NCBI GenBank assembly: GCA_023446735.1
Contig: JAEXPQ010000262.1
Coordinates: forward strand, 1-5,757
Origin: Verrucomicrobiota bacterium
Lineage (GTDB): Bacteria > Verrucomicrobiota > Verrucomicrobiia > Opitutales > Opitutaceae
Reading direction: 5' to 3'
Length of the DNA: 5,757 nucleotides
Within the stretch, counting starts at the first letter, position 1. Each line of letters opens with the position of its first letter. The notes under the pieces were generated by a model, which saw only the letters and a list, made by a program, of their open reading frames with translations, did not search any database and had not been told where the DNA came from. Made by a program: the position numbers and the translations under genes. Shown here one piece after another: positions 1 to 4,710 of the stretch.

Positions 1-18
1 TCCCCCTCCTCTTTGCCG

Positions 19-46
19 GCGGCCCGCTGCCGCGCCCCGCTTTTTT
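19..46 (+). terminator. Possible intrinsic terminator of a gene left of the window
   Basis: A short GC stem (GCGG at 19-22 pairing with CCGC at 30-33 around a 7-nt loop) is followed after seven bases by six T residues at 41-46. The stem is only four pairs and is not directly joined to the T run, so this is a weak candidate. It would imply a plus-strand gene ending just before the window, which cannot be seen. Confidence 0.2.
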
Positions 47-70
47 GTGCCTGAGCCCCGGAAGACGAAT

Positions 71-83
71 TCAGCCGGGCTGA
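71..83. repeat. Small inverted repeat TCAGCC-G-GGCTGA
   Basis: This is a perfect 6-bp inverted repeat around a single G. As RNA it would give a 5-bp stem with a 3-nt loop. No neighbouring feature assigns it a role, and short stems of this kind are frequent in GC-rich DNA. Confidence 0.35.
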
Positions 84-118
84 CGAAACCAAGCCGCGGC
101 GCTCCCTTCGCATTCCGA

Positions 119-144
119 TTCTCGCGCGAGAAGTGATCCTTCTC
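119..144. repeat. Overlapping palindromes sharing a GAGAA arm
   Basis: Bases 119-132 form a perfect 14-bp palindrome, TTCTCGCGCGAGAA. Its right arm is reused in a second perfect hairpin: GAGAAG at 128-133 pairs with CTTCTC at 139-144 across the 5-nt loop TGATC. The two pairings are mutually exclusive. A palindromic protein-binding site or a small RNA switch are both possible, but nothing else in the sequence supports either. It lies more than 600 bp upstream of the receptor start, so it may belong to a gene outside the window. Confidence 0.4.
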
Positions 145-310
145 TCCGACCGCTTCGCCGCCGCCGACGTCGATTTGTGCCCCCATCTGGATCGACGGTC
201 GCCGACGCGACAAAGTGCACCAACGCGCAGCGAAGGCTGAGACAGCGACGGTGCGACAGGCGCCTCCTGGCTCCTTTTTTTGGTTACTCGGTCAAGAGTC
301 GCGACATGTC

Positions 311-336
311 CCCTTCAATCCGGCCCTTCAATCCGG
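311..336. repeat. Perfect 13-bp tandem duplication
   Basis: The unit CCCTTCAATCCGG occurs twice head to tail (311-323 and 324-336) with no mismatch. The 9-base core TCAATCCGG appears a third time at 641-649, upstream of the receptor start. A simple slippage duplication explains the pair. The third core copy leaves open a repeated binding motif. Confidence 0.6.
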
Positions 337-457
337 CCTCACCGGCCCACCGCCGGCCGCGGCACGGGCGTCGCCGCTTTTGCGCGCGGATCCCGGGACC
401 AATGCCACTGCGGCGGCTGGCCTCACGCGCTGTTGTTCGACGAAACCGGCGGTCGCC

Positions 458-628
458 TCGCGGCGTACCTAACAATCGGATAAGCGCACTTCTTCGTCCT
501 GCTCATTTGGGCAACAGCCCCTTCAAGGCATGACGTCTCTATATCCTGTCTCGCGGCGTAACTAAAAATCGGATTGGCGCACTTCTTGACCCTGCCTTCG
601 TGGCAACTGCCCACCAAGGCAAGACGTC
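458..628. repeat. Two diverged direct copies of an ~80-nt unit
   Basis: Copy 1 spans 458-537 and copy 2 spans 551-628, separated by 13 nt. The left ends match at 33 of 37 positions (458-494 against 551-587), including an identical TCGCGGCGTA and GCGCACTTCTT. The right ends match at 13 of 14 (524-537 against 615-628), both finishing in GACGTC. The middle differs more and carries a 2-nt length difference. Conserved ends around a variable middle suggest a dispersed intergenic repeat or structured element duplicated in tandem, more than chance similarity. Both copies lie upstream of the receptor gene; copy 2 ends 136 bp before its start codon. No function is recognised. Confidence 0.65.
593..621. 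repeat. Stem-loop inside repeat copy 2
   Basis: TGCCTTCGTGG at 593-603 pairs with CCACCAAGGCA at 611-621, with 10 of 11 positions complementary and a 7-nt loop. The corresponding part of copy 1 forms only a much weaker structure, so the stem is not conserved between the copies. No T run follows it, so it is not a standard intrinsic terminator. Confidence 0.45.
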
Positions 629-764
629 ATTGGATTGACCTCAATCCGGCTCATATACCACCGCGGCCGTTTCCTCCGCGCAGCGCTAGGCCGAAAACAG
701 GAAAAAGCCCTCAATCGTCGGGACGAACGACCGAATCTCCAAAGACCCCACACGCCCCCCCGCG

Positions 765-2591
765 ATGACCATCAAGACCCGCATCATCGTCCTCAACGTG
801 CTCGTGACCTCGATCGCCCTTTGCCTCGGCGGTGCGCTCGTCTACCGCAGCTACCACAACGCCCGCCAGCTGCGGAACTTCGACCAGGTGAGCGTCCTCC
901 TGCGCCAGTTGTTCCAGCTCGGCAACGCCTGGACCCTCGAGAGCGGCGGCGTCTGGCATGCCCACCGCGATTTCGCCCAGCCGGGCAAGCTCGACGAGGG
1001 CCGGCAGAAATACGACGCCCTCATCGCCGGCACCCGCGAGGTCGTGAAATCGATCGAGGCCACCGTCGCTGCCATGCCGTTGGACGAGTTCTCGCCGCCG
1101 TTTCGCGACCTCGTGCGCAACGGCTTCGACTTCGAGAAACGCCTCGAACCCCTGCGCTCCGGCATCGTCGTCGCCAACGCCCATCCCTGGCAGACGACCC
1201 TCCTCTACAACGGCGAGATCAAGCGCCTGATCGGCCTGATCCCCCAGCTGGCGACCGAGACCAGCGACGCCGAACTCGTGCGCAAGGTGATGGTCGCCGA
1301 CCTCACCCTCCAGGCCCGGTTGATGATCGACCGGCACGGCGGCCTCCTCAGCTACGCGCTCGGCTCCGGCGATGTGAACGAGGCCTCCGCCCGCTTCCCC
1401 GCCTTCGTCGACGACATCCGGCCGCTGCTCCGCCGGATCGAGATGCTCTCCAGTCCCGAGGGCGTGCAGCTCTTCCGCCGCCACATCGACAACGACGTCT
1501 TCAAGACCTTCGAGGCCGCGACCGATCTCGTGATCAAGGCCGGCCCTCCGCCCGCCGGCGGCCGCCACACCTTCGACAAGGAGCACGCCGCCCGGCTCAA
1601 GCAGGACTACCTGCAGCACGGGAAGGACATGAACCACTTCATCGATTTCGTGCAGGCCGATGTGCACAACTACACCAAGCAGCGCCGGCGCGAGGCCGAT
1701 CTCGAGATGTACGCCTCGGCCGCCGCCGTCGCCCTCGCCATCCTGCTGTCGACCCTGGGCAGTTTCATCACCATCCGCCACATCACCCGCTCGATCCATT
1801 CCGTGTCCGGGCAGCTCGAGGAGTCCTCGCAGAAGGGCAGCCAGCTCTCGCTCCAGGTCTCGACTGCGGCGTCGAACCTCGCCGAGGGCTGCTCCGCCCA
1901 AGCCTCCTCCATCGAGGAGATCCACGCGACCGTCGAGGAGATAACCGCTCTGGCGACCGGCGAGGGCGAACGGCTGGAAGGAGTCCTGCAACTGGTCCGG
2001 GAGAGCGACGCCTCCGTCACCGAAAGCTCCGCCTCGACCAAGCAGATGCGCGGCGCGATGCAGCGCATCCTGGAGTCGAACACGAAGATCGCGAGCATCG
2101 CCAAGGCCATCGAGGAGATCGCGTTCCAGACCAACATTCTCGCGCTCAACGCCGCCGTCGAGGCCGCGCGCGCCGGGGAGGCCGGAGCCGGTTTCGCCAT
2201 CGTGGCCGAGGAGGTCCGCTCGCTCGCGCACAAGAGCGCGGACTCCGCCAAGTCGACCCACCAGATGATCGAGCACGCGGTCCGCAGTGCCCACGAAGGC
2301 AACACACTGAGCGAACAGGTCGACAACCAGCTCTCCCGCATCCTTTCGCAGATCAGCACCTTCAAGACCGCGATGCACGAGATGCAGCAGGGCGCCCAGA
2401 AGCAGCGCGCCGCCATCACCCAGGTCGCCTCGTCCATCGGGGACATCGAGAAGGCCACCCACCGCAACGCGGCCGCCGCCGAGGAGTCCGCCTCCGCCGC
2501 GCATGAGATGGAGGCACAGGCGCAGACCGTCGTCGGCGAGATCGAACGCCTCGAACGACTGCTCGTCGGCGCCCGCCCCCCCGGAACCTGA
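765..2591 (+). CDS. Methyl-accepting chemotaxis protein, HAMP-less, with NIT-like periplasmic sensor
   Basis: This is a transmembrane chemoreceptor of 608 residues that would signal to CheA/CheW. The domain order is: TM helix 1 at ~7-27; an all-helical periplasmic region at ~28-316; TM helix 2 at ~317-337; and a cytoplasmic coiled-coil hairpin from ~365 to 600. The hairpin tip is canonical, running from FQTNILALNAAVEAARAGE to GAGFA at 454-478. Both methylation helices fit the consensus: ASSIEEIHAT at 380-389 (Glu384/385) and AAAAEESASA at 569-578 (Glu573/574). The distances from the tip Glu472 to Glu385 and Glu574 match my recollection of Tsr, which points to the 36-heptad class. The sensor resembles nitrate/nitrite-sensing NIT domains, for example in the helix at 187-199 (MIDRHGGLLSYAL), but this is tentative. 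Only ~28 residues separate TM2 from the signalling helix, too few for HAMP. There is no C-terminal CheR-binding pentapeptide. The ATG is chosen because TM1 follows at once; no Shine-Dalgarno is visible. No che genes lie nearby, so the receptor is an orphan. The receptor call is near certain and the ligand is unknown. Confidence 0.97.
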   Translation: MTIKTRIIVLNVLVTSIALCLGGALVYRSYHNARQLRNFDQVSVLLRQLFQLGNAWTLESGGVWHAHRDFAQPGKLDEGRQKYDALIAGTREVVKSIEATVAAMPLDEFSPPFRDLVRNGFDFEKRLEPLRSGIVVANAHPWQTTLLYNGEIKRLIGLIPQLATETSDAELVRKVMVADLTLQARLMIDRHGGLLSYALGSGDVNEASARFPAFVDDIRPLLRRIEMLSSPEGVQLFRRHIDNDVFKTFEAATDLVIKAGPPPAGGRHTFDKEHAARLKQDYLQHGKDMNHFIDFVQADVHNYTKQRRREADLEMYASAAAVALAILLSTLGSFITIRHITRSIHSVSGQLEESSQKGSQLSLQVSTAASNLAEGCSAQASSIEEIHATVEEITALATGEGERLEGVLQLVRESDASVTESSASTKQMRGAMQRILESNTKIASIAKAIEEIAFQTNILALNAAVEAARAGEAGAGFAIVAEEVRSLAHKSADSAKSTHQMIEHAVRSAHEGNTLSEQVDNQLSRILSQISTFKTAMHEMQQGAQKQRAAITQVASSIGDIEKATHRNAAAAEESASAAHEMEAQAQTVVGEIERLERLLVGARPPGT

Positions 2592-2606
2592 CCGTCCCTT
2601 GGGCGC

Positions 2607-2624
2607 GCCGAGCTCCAACTCGGC
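2607..2624 (+). terminator. Candidate transcription-end hairpin after the receptor gene
   Basis: GCCGAG (2607-2612) and CTCGGC (2619-2624) form a perfect 6-bp stem with loop CTCCAA, 15 bp beyond the receptor stop codon. The position suits a terminator, but a run of C and not T follows, so it is not a classical intrinsic terminator. It may instead protect the mRNA 3' end, or belong to the hairpin cluster described separately. Confidence 0.35.
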
Positions 2625-2688
2625 CCCCGTCCCTCCGCTTGTGGCACTGCTCGCCGGAGCAGCGATCTCCGCCTTCGCCGTGGCGGAG
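2607..2688. repeat. Cluster of three perfect stem-loops
   Basis: Three independent inverted repeats follow one another. The first is GCCGAG/CTCGGC at 2607-2624 with a 6-nt loop. The second is CTGCTC/GAGCAG at 2647-2662 with loop GCCG. The third is CTCCGCC/GGCGGAG at 2667-2688 with an 8-nt loop. Three perfect stems of 6-7 bp in 82 bp resemble mosaic palindromic intergenic elements of the REP/BIME kind. Only one copy of the cluster is in the window, so dispersal cannot be shown here. Confidence 0.45.
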
Positions 2689-2919
2689 CGCGATCAGGGC
2701 CGACGCGGATCGCGAGCGCGCCACGATCGTGGGCGGCCGGAATGTGACGGTGGCGGAGGCCAGGACCTCGCGGCCGAGCAGGGCGCTGCGCAACGCCCCC
2801 TGCAGGATCGCGTGGTGGTAGACGACCCATTCCCGCGCCGCTTCGGTCGCCCGCCGTTTCCTGGGATTGTGCTTTGCGTGGGAGGCCCGAAGGCGTAGAC
2901 AGGTCCGCCATAGGCACGG
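2677..2919 (-). other. Minus-strand open frame with coding-like composition; possible gene remnant
   Basis: The minus-strand frame opens after a TGA at 2920-2922 and stays open through the gap into the receptor gene. In its central part (2850 down to 2677) 54 of 58 codons end in G or C, as in the real genes. The peptide looks balanced, with stretches such as AREWVVYHHAILQGAL and REVLASATVTFRPPTIVA. There is no ATG: the only starts are internal and weak (TTG at 2793), and the frame has no stop of its own before running antisense to the receptor. I do not recognise a family. It could be a decayed gene fragment, part of a dispersed intergenic repeat that happens to be open, or chance. Confidence 0.2.
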
Positions 2920-2959
2920 TCAGGGAACTGCGATAACCGAGTTCGGTCGAAGTCCATTC

Positions 2960-4093
2960 ATGGTCTCAGTCGCTGCGAAGCAGCCGGTGTACATCATCAC
3001 GCACGAGTTTCACCCTCGGCGCGGCGGCATCGCCACGTTCACCGAAGAGATCGCCAAGGCCACCGCCACGCTGGGCTACAACACCGAGGTCTGGGCACCG
3101 CATGTCCCGGGCGAACCCGAGAAATCGTGGCCCTTCCCGATCCGCCGCCTCGCGCTCAAGGGCACCCACGACCTCGGCTGCCAGATGCGCTTGGCTCGTC
3201 ACCTCGTCGCCAACCGCCGCGCCCTGCGCAAGGCCACCGTCTACCTCCCGGAACCGGGCCCGATGCTGACGATGATGACCCTGCAGTTCTTCAAGGCCTT
3301 CCGCCCGGGCCGCCTGCTGCTGACCTTCCACGGCTCCGAGATTCTCCGCTTCGCCGGGCGCGGCCCCCGGCGTTGCTTGGCCCGCGCGCTCATCAAACGC
3401 GCCGACCGCATCAGCACCCTCACCCACTACACCCGGCGCCTGCTCTGCTCCAACTTCCCCGAAGCCGCCGAGAAGACCATCATCACGCCCGGCGCCCTGC
3501 GGTCCGATTTCGCCAAGGACCAGCCCCGCCGCTTCGGCGGGGGCGAAAAGGTGATCATCCTTACCGTCGGGCGCCTCCACCCGCGCAAGGGCCAGATGTT
3601 CATCCTCGAGGCGCTCAAGGCCCTCCCCCTCCACCTGCGCCAACGGATTGAATACTGGATGGTCGGCACCGGCCGGCGCGAGGGCTACGAGATGCTCCTG
3701 CGCGAGACCGCCGAATGCAGCGGCGTCACCACGCGCTTCTTCGGCGATGTGGGCGACGAGCAGCTCGACGACATCTACGACCGCGCCGACATCTTCGCGA
3801 TGACCAGCGTCAACCACGAGTCGAGCGTCGAGGGCTTCGGCCTCGTCTACCTCGAGGCCTCCGCCCACGGCCTGCCGGTGATCGCCCACGCGGTCGGAGG
3901 CGTCCCCGAGGCAGTGGTCGACGGCGTCACCGGTTTGCTCGTCCCGCCGGTGAACCTTCCCTCGCTCACCAGCGCCTTCCAACGGCTCGTGACCGATCCC
4001 GACCTGCGCGAGCAACTCGGCACCAACGGTCGCGAGTGGGCGCGGCGCAACTGCTGGCAACGCTCGGCCAACGTCCTCTTCAGCGACCACTGA
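2960..4093 (+). CDS. GT-B glycosyltransferase, GT4-like
   Basis: This 377-residue protein should transfer a sugar from a nucleotide-sugar donor, probably at the cytoplasm or inner membrane face, as GT4 enzymes do for cell-surface glycans or lipids. The N-terminal Rossmann domain opens with a strand and a glycine-rich loop (FHPRRGGIATFTEEIA), and FHGSEI lies at 123-128. The C-terminal domain has VGRLHPRKGQ (Arg205 and Lys210, the usual donor-phosphate contacts). It also has the E-x7-E motif EGFGLVYLE with Glu291 and Glu299, followed by ASAHGLPVIA and GGVPEAV, the GT4 signature. The length is typical, and no signal peptide or membrane helix is seen. The ATG at 2960 puts the first beta strand at residues 9-13. 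An in-frame ATG at 2867 would add 31 Arg-rich residues that do not look like a GT4 start. There is no Shine-Dalgarno. Donor, acceptor and pathway cannot be told from sequence, and no other glycan genes are present. Confidence 0.95.
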   Translation: MVSVAAKQPVYIITHEFHPRRGGIATFTEEIAKATATLGYNTEVWAPHVPGEPEKSWPFPIRRLALKGTHDLGCQMRLARHLVANRRALRKATVYLPEPGPMLTMMTLQFFKAFRPGRLLLTFHGSEILRFAGRGPRRCLARALIKRADRISTLTHYTRRLLCSNFPEAAEKTIITPGALRSDFAKDQPRRFGGGEKVIILTVGRLHPRKGQMFILEALKALPLHLRQRIEYWMVGTGRREGYEMLLRETAECSGVTTRFFGDVGDEQLDDIYDRADIFAMTSVNHESSVEGFGLVYLEASAHGLPVIAHAVGGVPEAVVDGVTGLLVPPVNLPSLTSAFQRLVTDPDLREQLGTNGREWARRNCWQRSANVLFSDH

Positions 4094-4285
4094 GTGAGCC
4101 AGTCGGGGGGCGAGCCGACGAGCGTCGAGAGCCGGAGCGTCCAGCGAGACTCCGAGCAAACCAGCGCACTGGACCGGCTCACCGATGGATTGGCGCTCGT
4201 CCCTCGACACCCGTCCCTCGCCTCCGGGGACACGGCCGAGCCGGACACCGTGCGGCGCGAGCTTGGCCCGTCGCGCGTTTTGTGA
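4094..4285 (+). CDS. Doubtful 63-residue open frame directly after the glycosyltransferase stop
   Basis: A GTG codon immediately follows the glycosyltransferase TGA in the same frame and opens 63 codons, of which about 54 end in G or C. The peptide is hydrophilic (rich in Ser, Glu, Arg, Asp and Thr), has no transmembrane segment, and resembles no family I know. It has no Shine-Dalgarno, though a start touching a stop could be reached by re-initiation. It may be a small translated gene, a read-through extension of the glycosyltransferase, or simply open GC-rich spacer. I lean towards spacer. Confidence 0.15.
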   Translation: MSQSGGEPTSVESRSVQRDSEQTSALDRLTDGLALVPRHPSLASGDTAEPDTVRRELGPSRVL

Positions 4286-4298
4286 CCAACTCGCACCC

Positions 4299-4709
4299 AT
4301 GATCGAGGGTCGTACCGAAATCCGCGTCCGCTACGCCGAGACCGACATGATGGGCATCGTCTACCACGCGAACTACCTCGCGTGGTTCGAAGTCGGCCGC
4401 ACCGAACTGCTCCGCGCCCACGGCATCCCCTACCGCGCGCTCGAAGCGCAGGGTTTCCGCTTGCCGGTGATCGAGGTGCAGGCCCGTTACCACCGCCCCG
4501 CCCTCTACGACGACATCGTCACCGTCGTCTCCCGGATGAAGGAGCAACCGTGCGTCCGCCTGCGCCTCGACTACGAGGTCGAGGCCCGCGGCCTCAAGCT
4601 CGTCACCGGGCACACGCTGCACGCCTTCATCAATCGCGACGGTGAACCCGTGCGCCCCCCGGCGGTCTTCGCCGACAAGATGCGCGAACTCTTCACGCCG
4701 CCGGCGTGA
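4299..4709 (+). CDS. Acyl-CoA thioesterase, YbgC/4HBT hotdog family
   Basis: This 136-residue single-domain hotdog protein should hydrolyse an acyl-CoA or related acyl thioester in the cytosol. The N-terminal family signature is clear: RVRYAETDMMGIVYHANYLAWFE at residues 9-31, with Asp16 at the catalytic aspartate position and His23 in the conserved YHANY. The start of the central helix, VGRTELLRAHG, follows. The length matches the family's usual ~130-140. The ATG at 4299 gives the normal short lead before the first strand. The in-frame ATG at 4185 would add 38 residues rich in Arg, Ser and Pro that have no family counterpart. It lies 205 bp after the glycosyltransferase, too far to assume one operon. 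It is not near tol-pal genes here, so the gene symbol ybgC is not applied. Its 3' end overlaps queG on the other strand by 17 bp within a palindrome. The natural substrate is unknown; related enzymes include 4-hydroxybenzoyl-CoA thioesterases. Confidence 0.93.
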   Translation: MIEGRTEIRVRYAETDMMGIVYHANYLAWFEVGRTELLRAHGIPYRALEAQGFRLPVIEVQARYHRPALYDDIVTVVSRMKEQPCVRLRLDYEVEARGLKLVTGHTLHAFINRDGEPVRPPAVFADKMRELFTPPA

Positions 4710-4710
4710 A
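4692..4710. terminator. Palindrome spanning both convergent stop codons; possible bidirectional terminator
   Basis: TTCACGCCG (4692-4700) and CGGCGTGAA (4702-4710) are perfect inverted arms around a single C. As RNA on either strand this gives an 8-bp stem with a 3-nt loop. The TGA of the thioesterase (4707-4709) and the TGA of queG (4693-4695 on the complement) occupy symmetric places in the two arms. Because the element reads the same from both sides and sits where two genes meet, it could end both transcripts. No T run follows on either strand, so classical intrinsic termination is not supported. Confidence 0.45.

Larger units (their letters stand above)
1..764. other. Gene-free region upstream of the chemotaxis receptor
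   Basis: No reading frame here looks like a real protein. The open frames are short, overlap one another on both strands, are rich in Arg, Pro and Ala as expected for GC-rich noncoding DNA, and match no family I know. The stretch holds a possible terminator near its left end, small inverted repeats at 71-83 and 119-144, a 13-bp tandem duplication at 311-336, a T7 run at 275-281, and a pair of ~80-nt repeats at 458-628. The part from about 460 to 680 is somewhat richer in A and T than the genes, so the receptor's promoter may lie there. I could not find a -35/-10 pair with acceptable spacing, nor a sigma-54 or sigma-28 site. Confidence 0.6.
2592..2959. other. Intergenic region between receptor and glycosyltransferase
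   Basis: This 368-bp gap begins with three successive stem-loops (2607-2688) and continues with a stretch whose minus strand is open and coding-like in base usage (up to the stop at 2920-2922). I found no promoter with credible -35/-10 spacing for the downstream gene and no RNA gene. Confidence 0.5.

Noticed and set aside
257..281. Intrinsic terminator ahead of the T7 run at 275-281
   Set aside because: The only stem close by is CAGG/CCTG (4 bp), separated from the T run by five bases; too weak to call.
468..490. Sigma-28 (flagellar/chemotaxis) promoter in the repeat, suggested by CGGATAA
   Set aside because: The -10-like match is imperfect and there is no TAAA at the required ~15-bp distance upstream.
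635..659. TTGACC with TATACC as a receptor promoter
   Set aside because: The spacing between the hexamers is only 13 bp, too short for a sigma-70 promoter, and no better-spaced partner was found.
711..2618. Very long minus-strand open frame (635 codons) opposite the chemoreceptor, and a long plus-strand frame at 635-2506
   Set aside because: Both are frame shadows caused by GC-biased codons. The translations are low-complexity (Gly/Leu/Asp/Val-rich or Arg/Pro-rich) and match no family, whereas the 765-2591 frame is an unmistakable MCP.
2867..2959. Upstream in-frame ATG giving a 31-residue extension of the glycosyltransferase
   Set aside because: The extension is Arg-rich, has no GT-B feature and no ribosome binding site. 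The first Rossmann strand begins just after the ATG at 2960.
4198..4220. Direct repeat CGTCCCTCG at 4198-4206 and 4212-4220
   Set aside because: A 9-bp match in GC-rich spacer, with no third copy or surrounding structure, is likely chance.
4185..4298. Upstream in-frame ATG giving a 38-residue extension of the thioesterase
   Set aside because: Hotdog thioesterases of this family begin a few residues before the Arg-x-Arg-Tyr strand. The extension looks like translated spacer.
2966..4300. 444-codon minus-strand open frame opposite the glycosyltransferase
   Set aside because: It is an antisense shadow with the same skewed composition. The plus-strand frame carries all GT4 motifs.
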